NCBI RefSeq assembly: GCF_001642955.1
Contig: NZ_LWSK01000019.1
Span: forward strand, 1-64,000
Direction of reading: 5' to 3'
Length of the DNA stretch: 64,000 bases
From: Rubripirellula obstinata
GTDB lineage: Bacteria; Planctomycetota; Planctomycetia; Pirellulales; Pirellulaceae
The first letter of the stretch is position 1. Each line of letters begins with the position of its first letter. A program made the position numbers and the translations under genes. Below the pieces are notes generated by a model, which ran no database searches, had not been told where the DNA came from, and saw only the letters and a program-made list of their open reading frames with translations. Shown here piece by piece: positions 1 through 8,393 of this stretch.

Positions 1-165
1 GGCCTCGGTGTTGATTGCAAATTGCAAAATGAACACTGAAAAATGTAAATTGACCAGCAAATACCGCTTCCCAAGAATTTTCAGTTTGCAATGTTCATTT
101 TGCAATTTGCAATGTTTAACTGGTTCGCGAATACCATCACCCACCGCATTTTCATCAGCCCAGGC
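1..165. repeat. Family D palindromic element, copy 1
   Basis: This stretch is nearly identical (about 4-5 mismatches over 165 bases) to 15470-15634. Positions 14-35 and 92-113 form a long inverted repeat (attgcaaattgcaaaatgaa against ttcattttgcaatttgcaat), so the core 14-113 can fold into a hairpin with a spacer. Short ORFs inside it are artefacts of the repeat. It lies upstream of the desaturase gene and runs into a half copy of the GC-rich family B repeat at about 166-215. No transposase or coding content is visible. It may be a MITE or REP-like element. Confidence 0.85.
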
Positions 166-215
166 GATACCCTCGCGGTTAAACAGTTTAAAAACCCTTC
201 ACGGCGTTGCGGAAC
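166..215. repeat. Partial family B repeat
   Basis: It contains ccctcgcggttaaac followed by cccttcacggcgttg. Both strings occur in reverse complement at 3075-3118, next to a full family B hairpin. The segment abuts the family D element exactly as a family B copy abuts D at 15632, so D and B seem to occur as a composite. Confidence 0.55.
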
Positions 216-240
216 GCCCCTAACCACCACGGAATTTTGG

Positions 241-1203
241 ATGGACGCCAACCTGTTAACCGATCAAGTCGCTGAGCCAACCAGGGTTCGTCAGGCACGG
301 CCGACGTCGGCGTCGCCGGTTCGCGTTCGCTGGGATTACGTGATCGTTTTTGGCGTCACGCATGTCTTTGCTCTGCTGATCTTTTTGCCGTACTTCTTTA
401 GCTGGACCGGCGTCGCGTGTTTTGCGATCAGCGTTTTTGTGTTTGGCTTGTTGGGGATTCCGATCGCCTTCCATCGCATGTTGGCTCACAAGAGTTTTAA
501 GTCACCAAAATGGTTTGAGCGAACGTTGGTGACGTTGGCGATGTGTACGGCTCAGGAAACGCCGGCCCGCTGGGTCGCCTGGCATCGCAAGCATCACAAC
601 CACAGTGACGAACGCGAGGATCCGCATTCGCCGCGAGTCAGTTTTTTCTGGTCGCATTTGGATTGGTTGTTCCACGAAAACATTTCGCCGCTGGCAACGT
701 TTTCGTTGTACCAAAAGTACAGCAAGGACATTTTGGCTGACCCGTATTATTTGTGGATCGAACGTTTGCCGCAGGCCGCCGGGATCATCTTTTTTGTTCA
801 CGCAATGTTGTACGCGTTGATCGCGGGCATCGGATCGGTGATCGCGTTTGGGTTCACGCCCGAAGCGGTTCAGATGACGGCCAGCATTTTTGTCTGGGGT
901 GTGATCGCGCGAACGGTTTACGTTTGGCATATCACTTGGGCTGTCAATTCAGTGACCCATTTGTTCGGCTACCGCACGTATGACACCAGTGATGACAGTC
1001 GCAATTGTTGGCCCGTCGCAATTTTGACGTTGGGCGAAGGCTGGCACAACAATCACCACGCCGACCCTGCCGCCGCAACGGTGCAACACCGATGGTGGGA
1101 ATTTGACCCGAACTATTACATCATCAAAGTGTTCAGTTGGTTCGGTTTAGCGTACGACATCATCGAACTCCGACACGTCCGCAAGGCGCGGGCAAGTCGT
1201 TAG
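241..1203 (+). CDS. Membrane fatty-acid (acyl-CoA type) desaturase
   Basis: A 320-residue integral membrane di-iron desaturase, expected to introduce a double bond into acyl chains and so adjust membrane fluidity. All three histidine boxes of the family are present: HRMLAH (78-83), HRKHH (115-119) and HNNHH (269-273), plus the NSVTH stretch at 236-240. Hydrophobic segments lie at about 33-77 and 180-225. I chose the ATG at 241; the frame stays open upstream to 91, but that part lies in repeat DNA. The stop codon overlaps by two bases the stop of the convergent Dop-like gene. Substrate (acyl-CoA, acyl-ACP or phospholipid) cannot be told from sequence. Confidence 0.9.
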   Translation: MDANLLTDQVAEPTRVRQARPTSASPVRVRWDYVIVFGVTHVFALLIFLPYFFSWTGVACFAISVFVFGLLGIPIAFHRMLAHKSFKSPKWFERTLVTLAMCTAQETPARWVAWHRKHHNHSDEREDPHSPRVSFFWSHLDWLFHENISPLATFSLYQKYSKDILADPYYLWIERLPQAAGIIFFVHAMLYALIAGIGSVIAFGFTPEAVQMTASIFVWGVIARTVYVWHITWAVNSVTHLFGYRTYDTSDDSRNCWPVAILTLGEGWHNNHHADPAAATVQHRWWEFDPNYYIIKVFSWFGLAYDIIELRHVRKARASR

Positions 1204-3050
1204 ATTTCCTCGGCAAAGTCCACTCGGCGTCTTGCTTTGCCGTTGCCGATCATTGCGTACGCCCATTCACTTTGCATCGTTTCGTCGCCGCCTGCGAATT
1301 CGCGGATCAGCCAACCTCGACGGGCGGCGGGTGAACCGGCGGGTGGCGATTTGCGGCGGCGTGCGATTTGTTTGTCATCGACCAAACTCAATTCTGGACG
1401 GCTTTCCATCAGCATGTAGTAGTAGCCTTCGTCGGAAAGTTCGTGATACCGCAGGTCCACTTTCTTGCGAGCCGCCCAGTGGTTCGTTGATGACTCGCTG
1501 GCGGATGGCGGGTCATGTTCAGAGAGCGTTTCCGGGTCCAGCGAATCCATCAGGTGCCGCTTGGTCAACCAATCGATCCGGCCGATCGCCAGTCCCGTGT
1601 CGGTCGCGTTTTTGCGAAAGCGGGCCGCGCCGTCGTAGAGTTCCTGCCACCGATACAGCACCAATTTGGCTTCGCCACGCAAGTTTGCTGGAACCGAATC
1701 CACGAACGCTCGGGCCGTCGATAGATACAGCTTTTGAATCTGCAGCGCCGACATCGGCCCCTGGTTCGTTGGCACTTTGGTCACCAGGTTCCAATCGGAA
1801 GCTAACCGATGAAGCGAATCGACAGGCTTTTGGACGATCGGTAAACCATGAGTGAAATTGGCCTCGATCATGTCCAGCAACAACGACACTGAACCGACTT
1901 TGACGTATTCGGCCAAGTCCGACATGTTGGAATCCGACAACGCGATCTGCATCCGCTGGCGACGGCGGAACATCTGCTTGGTTGACCCGAGCGAGAAGAA
2001 TGACTTCGCACAAAACTGACTAAGCCAATGACCAAAAACGTAGATCGGTCGCTCGCCGCGAAAGCCGCCCATGTGAGCGATCGAGTCGACCGCCATCGCC
2101 TTGGCACTGGTTTGATAACAACCATCGGGGCTAAGGTTTCCCGCACCGCACAACGCGACACGTGAAATCAACATCGCGGTCAAGTACTTACGTTGCCGGC
2201 GAAACGCGATGTGCTGGGCCACAAACGTCAACGTGATCACGGTCGGCAAATGAACCAGACGCAACAGCCCAACTAATGTGACCGACAACCATCCTGGCAT
2301 CGCTTCGTAGAACTCTTCGGACTGGCTGGCGTTTGCGTCAGTGCTGTCGCGGCCAAAATCGCTCTCATCAAAAAAGGAACCCGATTCAGTTTCATCTGCC
2401 GCACTTTTGTTTTTCGATTTCCTCAGCCGCGACAATCCCATCATGCCCAAGACAATCATCATCAACGGCATCGCCACCAGCAAGCTGATTGTCTGGATCA
2501 ACCACAACAACAAAACGAAGCAGCGATAGACCAACAGCATCACCCCGCTGCCGACTTCGGTTTCGTAGTTTTCGTGGCAGCCGTAAACATGCCCCATCGC
2601 ATCGCTGCTGTTTTTCAGAATTCGCAGATCGAACGATGTTTCAGAATCGGCGGTCGCTTCGGCTGCCAATTCATCGATCGAACGCTGGCACGCCAACAGT
2701 TCACTTGGGCTGCGGACTTCCGGCGTCGCGATTTCGACCAAACCACCCGGTTGCGACGACACCGACGGATGCGATTCAAAGCTGACCGCGCCGCCGTTGG
2801 CCAGAAACATTTGTTCGCGATCAAAAACACCGGCAACCGTCGGTTGTTCTCGCCGGATCGCTTCGCAGATTTGTTGGTAAACGAATCTGGCCGACGGCAA
2901 ATCTTCGATTTCCAACATTTGCGGGTCGGCCACCATGGTGGCGTATTCGGTTTCCAGGCCGATTAATCGCGAAACCAGCGGCCGGCGTGGCTGGACATGC
3001 AGCCGACGCCTCGCACGCAGATTTCTTTCGTTTCGACGTTTCTCCGCCAA
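1200..3050 (-). CDS. Dop/PafA-family (pupylation) protein with membrane insert
   Basis: This 616-residue protein belongs to the Pup ligase/depupylase family, which has a glutamine-synthetase-like fold. Matching motifs are GLETEYA (31-37), GHVYGCHENY (153-162), SRVALCGAGN (296-305), SDSNMSDLAEYVKVGS (372-387, close to the family GDANMSEVATYLKVGT) and VDLRYHELSDEG (531-542). The usual catalytic-loop LYVDxxxPEY is divergent (AVSFES then HPSVSSQ at 88-100). Between HENY and SRV lies an extra stretch of about 130 residues with hydrophobic segments at about 168-205 and 253-283, joined by an acidic Ser/Asp-rich linker. I infer that it spans the membrane. No Pup, proteasome or ARC/Mpa gene is visible in the window. 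The start is a TTG; the next ATG lies after the GLETEY motif, so TTG is preferred. Confidence 0.82.
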   Translation of the reverse strand: MAEKRRNERNLRARRRLHVQPRRPLVSRLIGLETEYATMVADPQMLEIEDLPSARFVYQQICEAIRREQPTVAGVFDREQMFLANGGAVSFESHPSVSSQPGGLVEIATPEVRSPSELLACQRSIDELAAEATADSETSFDLRILKNSSDAMGHVYGCHENYETEVGSGVMLLVYRCFVLLLWLIQTISLLVAMPLMMIVLGMMGLSRLRKSKNKSAADETESGSFFDESDFGRDSTDANASQSEEFYEAMPGWLSVTLVGLLRLVHLPTVITLTFVAQHIAFRRQRKYLTAMLISRVALCGAGNLSPDGCYQTSAKAMAVDSIAHMGGFRGERPIYVFGHWLSQFCAKSFFSLGSTKQMFRRRQRMQIALSDSNMSDLAEYVKVGSVSLLLDMIEANFTHGLPIVQKPVDSLHRLASDWNLVTKVPTNQGPMSALQIQKLYLSTARAFVDSVPANLRGEAKLVLYRWQELYDGAARFRKNATDTGLAIGRIDWLTKRHLMDSLDPETLSEHDPPSASESSTNHWAARKKVDLRYHELSDEGYYYMLMESRPELSLVDDKQIARRRKSPPAGSPAARRGWLIREFAGGDETMQSEWAYAMIGNGKARRRVDFAEEI

Positions 3051-3071
3051 AATCGTTTGCCTGGGAAAAAT

Positions 3072-3197
3072 AAGCTGTTAAACCGCGAGGGCATCGCCCA
3101 ACGCCGTGAAGGGTTTCTGGACTGTTTAACCGCGTGGGCATCGCCCCGCGCGTCCATGCGGGGCGAAACGCGCGGGGCGATGCCCACGCGGCTAAAC
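3072..3197. repeat. Family B GC-rich inverted repeat, copy 1, plus half copy
   Basis: 3124-3197 is an almost perfect palindrome. It reads gtttaaccgcgtgggcatcg outward-in, has cgccccgcgcgt and acgcgcggggcg around the loop, and ends in cacgcggctaaac. The flanking 3072-3123 carries a diverged half (gttaaaccgcgagggcatcg) that matches 166-215 in reverse complement. It lies between the divergent starts of the Dop-like gene and alaS, so it could affect both promoters. Related copies are at 15347-15406 and 15632-15692. Confidence 0.8.
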
Positions 3198-3322
3198 GAG
3201 CATTCCTTCACCGCGGTGCATTGTAGACGCATTCCAAGCAAGGGGCATCACGGGATATCATCTGTTTGAAAATGAAATGAATCCTTCGACAATCCCTCGC
3301 CCGCTTTTGCAATCCAGCGAAC

Positions 3323-6163
3323 ATGAAAACTGACGAACTACGCGAAAAGTACCTCGACTTCTTCCAATCCAAAGGCTGCACCCGCTGCCCCAGCGACGTG
3401 CTGGTGCCTGCCTGGGACCCATCGGTCCTGTTCACGCCCGCGGGGATGAATCAGTTCAAAGACCACTTTTTGGGCAAGGTAAAACTGGACTTCACCAAGG
3501 CCACGACCTGCCAAAAATGTCTCCGCACCGGTGACATCGACAATGTTGGCCGGACCGCGTTCCACCACACGTTCTTTGAAATGCTGGGTAATTTTTCGTT
3601 CGGCGATTATTTCAAAGAAGAAGCGATCCATTGGGCGTGGGAGTTTCTGACGGACAAAAAATGGCTCGGCATTCCAGGCGAACGGCTCAGCGTGACCGTT
3701 TACAAGGACGACGACGAAGCCCACGGCATTTGGCATAACAAGATCGGACTGCCTGACGCTCGCATCGTTCGCATGGACGAAGACGAAAACTTTTGGCCAG
3801 CGTCCGCGCCCAGCGAAGGGCCCGACGGCGTTTGCGGTCCCTGCAGCGAGATTTATTACCAGCTCGAAGGCGGCGGCGAAGTCGAAATCTGGAACCTGGT
3901 CTTCACCCAGTTCAACCGCATCGGCGACCCCGTCAAAGGCGACCCGGCGGGCAACCTGCATCCGTTGCCCAGCAAGAACATTGACACTGGGATGGGGTTG
4001 GAACGGACCGCCAGTGTGCTGCAGGGCGTGCCGACGAATTTTCATATCGATTCGTTGTTTCCGATCGTCGAAGCGGCCGCGGAAGTCTGCGGAGTCAAGT
4101 ACGAATACCAGTCCGACAACGGCCGCCGCCTGCGCCGCATCACCGATCACGCTCGTGCCAGCGTTTTCACGATTCACGAAAACGTTTACCCCGGTGCCAA
4201 GGACGCGCGTTACGTCATTCGTCGTCTGATCCGACGCGCGGTGTTGGACGGTTACCAAATGAATTTGCGAGAACCGTTTCTGTACAAGTTGACCGAAGCG
4301 GTTGCCCAGTCGGCAAAGGTTCCCTATCCCGAATTGTCGCAAACAACGGCGCGGGTTGCCGAAGCGATCCAGGCCGAAGAAAAAGCGTTCTTCGACACGA
4401 TCGATGGCGGGATGAAGCGAATCGAAAAACTGTTCACGCAGATGAAGTCGGATTCGCAAGTCATGGTGCCCGGCATCGAAGCGGCCGATTTGCAAAAGAC
4501 TTATGGCGTACCACCAGAATTGGTGCAAACGCTGGCCGCCGAACAAAACTTTACGTTCGATTGGAACGGCTACGGCGAAGCGATGGATCAACACGCCAAA
4601 GACAGCGGTGCGGGGCAAGTCGTGCTGTTCCAAACCGGACCGCTGGAAACGCTGAAGGAAGCTCTGCGCGAAACGCCGTTTGTCGGTTACGAGAAAACTC
4701 AATCCGATGCGGTCGTCAAAGGCATCATCACGGGCGAGAGCGAAAAGGGCGACGAAGGCAAGTTGTTGTCGCACGTGGGCCGACCGAGTGACACGCCGTT
4801 GCGATTGGTGCTGAATCAGTCGCCGTTTTACGGTGAATCGGGCGGCCAAGTCGGCGACGTGGGCGTGATCGAAAGCGATGGGTTCACGTTCCAGGTCACC
4901 GATACTCAGCGTCACGCGGCCCTGATCGTTCACCACGGCACTCTGGTCCGCGGCGCGATCCGCGAAGGCGACGAAGTGACGGCGAAAGTCGATATCGATC
5001 ACCGAACGGCACTCGCACGAGCCCACTCGGCCACGCACATTCTGCATCACGCGTTGCACAACCACGTTGGCCGTCACGCGGAACAGCAAGGCAGTAAGGT
5101 CGAAGCCGATCGTTTGCGTTTCGACTTCACCAACCCCAAAGCGATCCCGGACCCAACGCTGGCGTTGATCGAGACTGATGTGTTGGCGATGGTCAATGAT
5201 TCCAAAGAGATTCGTTGGGACACGGTTTCGCTTGCGGACGCTCGCGAGGCCGGTGCGATGATGTTGTTTGGCGAAAAGTATCCTGATCCGTGTCGCATGG
5301 TTTCGATGGGCGATTTCAGCCGCGAACTTTGCGGTGGTACGCACCTGACCAACACGTCGCAGGTCGAAGCGTTCGAGGTCGTCGTCGAAGAATCAGTCTC
5401 GACCGGCACACGACGCATCGAAGCCCTGACCGGCAAGCGAGCGTTGGAACATCGCAAGCAAACCCAGGAATTGCTGGCCTCGGTCGCCAAACGAATCGGT
5501 TGTGATCCGTCGCAGGCGGAAGCGGCAGTGGTTCAATTGACCACCGAAGTGCGGGCTTTGAAAAAAGAGGTATCGGCTGGCAAGTCGGCGGAACATCCCA
5601 ATGAGTTCACAGTCAGCAAGTCAGAATCGTCCACGGACACTTCCGATTACCAAGCCGTTCGCGGCAGCGTGCGTGCGATCACTCGTCGTTTGAATGTGTC
5701 GATCAGCGATGTGGTCGAACGCATTGATTCGTTGCTGGCCGATCGAAAGCGTTTGATCGAAGAATTAAAGACCGCGACTGCCGGCGGCCAATTGTCAGCC
5801 GATGACCTGATCGCCGGTGGCGAAACGATCGGTGATACTTTGGTCGTCGTCGCCGAAACGCCCGGTGCGAACCCGAATATCATGCGAGGTTGGATCGATC
5901 AGATTCGCAAAAAGAGCGACGGCGGGTCGGCGGTGTTGTTGGCGTCAGTGGCCGGCGAAAAAGTCGTCCTGGTCGGCGGCCTGAGCAAATCACTGGTCGC
6001 TCAAGGCCTAAAAGCAGGCGATTGGGTCGGAGCGGCCGCGTCCGCAGTCGGCGGCGGAGGCGGAGGCCGTCCCGACATGGCCCAAGCCGGAGGAAAAGAC
6101 CCATCAAAGCTACCGCAAGCGTTAGAACAAGCGAAAGCAACAATGCGAAAAAATCTCGGCTAG
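3323..6163 (+). CDS. alaS: Alanyl-tRNA synthetase
   Basis: Class II synthetase charging tRNA-Ala with alanine in the cytoplasm. The 946-residue protein starts with the family N-terminus and has the typical TPAGMNQFKDHFLG block at about 37-50. The editing domain carries the zinc ligands HSATH (about residues 572-576) and CGGTH (about 672-676), which deacylate mischarged Ser- or Gly-tRNA-Ala. The C-terminal oligomerisation part ends in a Gly-rich stretch followed by KATMRKNLG. It is longer than the common 870-880 residues, partly because of insertions around 390-450 and a Ser/Thr-rich linker near 755-775. The gene stands alone, and a family A palindrome follows its stop. Confidence 0.97.
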   Translation: MKTDELREKYLDFFQSKGCTRCPSDVLVPAWDPSVLFTPAGMNQFKDHFLGKVKLDFTKATTCQKCLRTGDIDNVGRTAFHHTFFEMLGNFSFGDYFKEEAIHWAWEFLTDKKWLGIPGERLSVTVYKDDDEAHGIWHNKIGLPDARIVRMDEDENFWPASAPSEGPDGVCGPCSEIYYQLEGGGEVEIWNLVFTQFNRIGDPVKGDPAGNLHPLPSKNIDTGMGLERTASVLQGVPTNFHIDSLFPIVEAAAEVCGVKYEYQSDNGRRLRRITDHARASVFTIHENVYPGAKDARYVIRRLIRRAVLDGYQMNLREPFLYKLTEAVAQSAKVPYPELSQTTARVAEAIQAEEKAFFDTIDGGMKRIEKLFTQMKSDSQVMVPGIEAADLQKTYGVPPELVQTLAAEQNFTFDWNGYGEAMDQHAKDSGAGQVVLFQTGPLETLKEALRETPFVGYEKTQSDAVVKGIITGESEKGDEGKLLSHVGRPSDTPLRLVLNQSPFYGESGGQVGDVGVIESDGFTFQVTDTQRHAALIVHHGTLVRGAIREGDEVTAKVDIDHRTALARAHSATHILHHALHNHVGRHAEQQGSKVEADRLRFDFTNPKAIPDPTLALIETDVLAMVNDSKEIRWDTVSLADAREAGAMMLFGEKYPDPCRMVSMGDFSRELCGGTHLTNTSQVEAFEVVVEESVSTGTRRIEALTGKRALEHRKQTQELLASVAKRIGCDPSQAEAAVVQLTTEVRALKKEVSAGKSAEHPNEFTVSKSESSTDTSDYQAVRGSVRAITRRLNVSISDVVERIDSLLADRKRLIEELKTATAGGQLSADDLIAGGETIGDTLVVVAETPGANPNIMRGWIDQIRKKSDGGSAVLLASVAGEKVVLVGGLSKSLVAQGLKAGDWVGAAASAVGGGGGGRPDMAQAGGKDPSKLPQALEQAKATMRKNLG

Positions 6164-6183
6164 GCAAATCTTCAAGTAGCCAA

Positions 6184-6257
6184 GTAGGCCGTAGCGAGCC
6201 AAAGCGAGTTACGGCATTGCGCATTGCCGTAACTCGCTTTGGCTCGCTACGGCCTAC
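6184..6257. repeat. Family A palindrome, copy 1 (convergent intergenic)
   Basis: A 74-bp near-perfect inverted repeat. The left arm starts GTAGGCCGTAGCGAGCC, the right arm ends GGCTCGCTACGGCCTAC, and a short loop (ttgcgcatt) lies between. It fills almost all the space between the convergent ends of alaS (6163) and argJ (6263). It could act as a bidirectional terminator, though no T-run is present. Full relatives are at 18449-18524, 23993-24067 and 30246-30322. Confidence 0.92.
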
Positions 6258-6262
6258 ATTTG

Positions 6263-7462
6263 CTACGTCGTGTATTCCGAATTAAACCGGACATAATCAC
6301 ACGTCAAATCACTGGACCAATACTTCGCTTGTCCGGGGCCCGTTCCGACTCGCAATTCGATCTCCACTTCTGGGTTCGACTTCATCGACTCACTTAGCGA
6401 CTTCGCATCAAACGGTTCGGGTGATCCGTCGCGATAGATCGTGACGCTACAAATTTTCAGCGACGTCTTGGTCGGATCAATTTTCGGTCCGGCGTAACCG
6501 GTTGCCGAAACGATTCGGCCCCAATTCGGGTCTCCGCCGGTGATAGCCGTTTTGACTAGCGGGCTGGCGGCGACCGTTTTTGCGATCAGCTCTGCGTCGG
6601 CTTCGTTCGCTGCTCCGGTGACGTTGATCGCCATCACATGCGTGGCTCCTTCACCGTCAGCGACCAATTTTTTCGCTAGGTCAATGCAGACTTCATTCAC
6701 GCGGTATTGAAATTGGTCCAACTCATCGCCGTCCAGGAATTCTCCTTCGCCGCTGGAAAGCAGCAACAGCGTGTCGTTGGTGCTGGTGTGACCGTCCACG
6801 CTGACTCGGTTAAAACTCAAATTCGCAGCCGTCTTCAAAACGTCCGCTGCAACGTTGGCTGATAAAGGCGCGTCGGTCAGCACGACGCCCAGCATGGTTG
6901 CCATGTTGGGCGCGATCATTCCGGCTCCCTTTGCCATCGCTGCGATCGTGTAGGTTTGGCCGTCGATCTTGATCTGGGTCGAGACGACTTTTCGATCGAC
7001 GTCGGTTGTTAGAATTCCGTCCGCCGCCGAAAGGAACGACGACTCGGAATCTGACAGAGCCTCAGTGGCCGCGTCGATGCCGGCGGTGACCTTTTCCATC
7101 GGCAAAGCGTGCCCGATGATGCCGGTGGACATGACCAACACGCCGTCTGGATCGCAACCGATTTTGTTGGCGACTTGAGCGGTCATTGCGAGGGCATCTT
7201 GCGTCCCTTGGTCGCCGGTGCAAGCATTCGCGTTGCCGCTGTTGGTCACGATCGCTCGAATTTCCGATGACGGCGTTCGGCTTTGCGAGATCAAGACCGG
7301 AGCCGCGACAATTTGGTTGGTTGTGTAGACGCCGGCACCGCGGACTGGACGGTCGGCGACAATGAGTGACAAATCGAGCTTGCCGCTTTTTTTGATGCCG
7401 CAGGCGGTGGCAGCGAAACGGAAACCGCTTGGAATAAACACGGGAAGCGATGGCTTTTGCAT
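6263..7462 (-). CDS. argJ: Bifunctional ornithine acetyltransferase / N-acetylglutamate synthase
   Basis: ArgJ transfers the acetyl group from N-acetylornithine to glutamate, recycling it in arginine biosynthesis; bifunctional forms also use acetyl-CoA. The 399-residue length is normal for the family. The autocleavage site ATMLG is at 188-192, with Thr189 expected to become the N-terminal nucleophile of the beta chain. MAKGAGMIAPN just before it and the oxyanion-hole region STGIIG (112-117) are typical. The start is ATG at 7462. The gene is divergent from the ABC transporter ATPase gene, with only about 31 bases between the chosen starts. No other arg genes are nearby. Whether it is mono- or bifunctional cannot be decided from sequence alone. 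Confidence 0.96.
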   Translation of the reverse strand: MQKPSLPVFIPSGFRFAATACGIKKSGKLDLSLIVADRPVRGAGVYTTNQIVAAPVLISQSRTPSSEIRAIVTNSGNANACTGDQGTQDALAMTAQVANKIGCDPDGVLVMSTGIIGHALPMEKVTAGIDAATEALSDSESSFLSAADGILTTDVDRKVVSTQIKIDGQTYTIAAMAKGAGMIAPNMATMLGVVLTDAPLSANVAADVLKTAANLSFNRVSVDGHTSTNDTLLLLSSGEGEFLDGDELDQFQYRVNEVCIDLAKKLVADGEGATHVMAINVTGAANEADAELIAKTVAASPLVKTAITGGDPNWGRIVSATGYAGPKIDPTKTSLKICSVTIYRDGSPEPFDAKSLSESMKSNPEVEIELRVGTGPGQAKYWSSDLTCDYVRFNSEYTT

Positions 7463-7493
7463 GGTAAATGATCAGAATTTGGAAAAGAATCAA

Positions 7494-8393
7494 ATGACGC
7501 CCGATATCGTAGTGACTGAAGGTCTAACCAAGCGATATGGGGACTTTACCGCTTTGTCGGATTGTTCGATGTCCGTCGTTCGCGGAGAAGTGTTCGGATT
7601 GCTGGGGCCCAACGGAGCTGGCAAAACCACGTTGATTCGCCTGTTGCTGGGCCATTTGCAGCCGACATCGGGACAGCTTTCCATCGACGGCATCGACCCT
7701 CGCGTTGACGGCGTCGAACTGAGAAAACGGGTCGCGTACTTGCCTGGCGATGCACGGTTGCCGCGACACATGAAAGGCGGCGCGGTGCTGCGGTTCTTTG
7801 CCGACATGCACCCCAGCGGAAATCTGGACCGCAGTTTGGAAGTCGCCGAGATTCTGGAATTGAACACTCGAACCAGAGTCGCATTTATGTCCACCGGAAT
7901 GCGGCAAAAATTGGCGTTGGCCGTCGTGTTTGGCGTCGATACTCCGCTGTTGATTCTGGACGAACCGACCGCCAACTTGGATCCAACGGTTCGCGGGAAC
8001 GTGCTGAACCTGGTCATGGACGCGAAACGTGTCGGGCGAACGGTGATGTTTTCGTCGCATGTGTTGAGCGAGATCGAAGACACCTGTGATCGAGTCGCGT
8101 TCTTGCGAAAAGGAAAGTTGGCACATCGGCTGGCAATGAAAGATCTGTACCAGCGACATCGGATTACCGCGTTGGTCGATCAGGCTCATGCGAACATGGA
8201 AGCACCTGAAACGATCGCCAGCCGAATTCACACAACGATCGACGGCCAATCGGTTGCCATCGTGACCGACGGAGACCTGGCACCGATGTTGTCCTGGGTG
8301 GACTCGTTGGCGTTGTCGCAGGTTCGCATTGAACCGCTAGGTTTACGAGCGGTTTACGACGCGGTTCATACCGGTCAGGCGGTGGCGCTATGA
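7494..8393 (+). CDS. ABC transporter ATP-binding protein
   Basis: A 299-residue ATPase subunit of an ABC-2 type exporter. Walker A is GPNGAGKTT (38-46), the signature is a variant MSTGMRQKL (132-140), Walker B is LLILDEP (152-158), and the switch His is in SSHVLSE. The ABC domain occupies about 5-215, followed by a C-terminal extension common in Nos/Ccm-like exporter ATPases. I chose ATG 7494 because ggaaaag lies 7 bases upstream; an in-frame ATG at 7461 would overlap the argJ start. The gene overlaps the permease gene by ATGA, so the two are co-translated. Substrate unknown. Confidence 0.92.
   Translation: MTPDIVVTEGLTKRYGDFTALSDCSMSVVRGEVFGLLGPNGAGKTTLIRLLLGHLQPTSGQLSIDGIDPRVDGVELRKRVAYLPGDARLPRHMKGGAVLRFFADMHPSGNLDRSLEVAEILELNTRTRVAFMSTGMRQKLALAVVFGVDTPLLILDEPTANLDPTVRGNVLNLVMDAKRVGRTVMFSSHVLSEIEDTCDRVAFLRKGKLAHRLAMKDLYQRHRITALVDQAHANMEAPETIASRIHTTIDGQSVAIVTDGDLAPMLSWVDSLALSQVRIEPLGLRAVYDAVHTGQAVAL

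Noticed and set aside
8-223. Small ORFs in the family D repeat (also 15477-15743)
   Set aside because: They translate a palindromic repeat present twice; no ribosome-binding site or conservation beyond the DNA repeat.
3338-5344. 668-codon antisense ORF over alaS
   Set aside because: A shadow frame of a clear alanyl-tRNA synthetase gene; no recognisable domain, composition follows the opposite strand.
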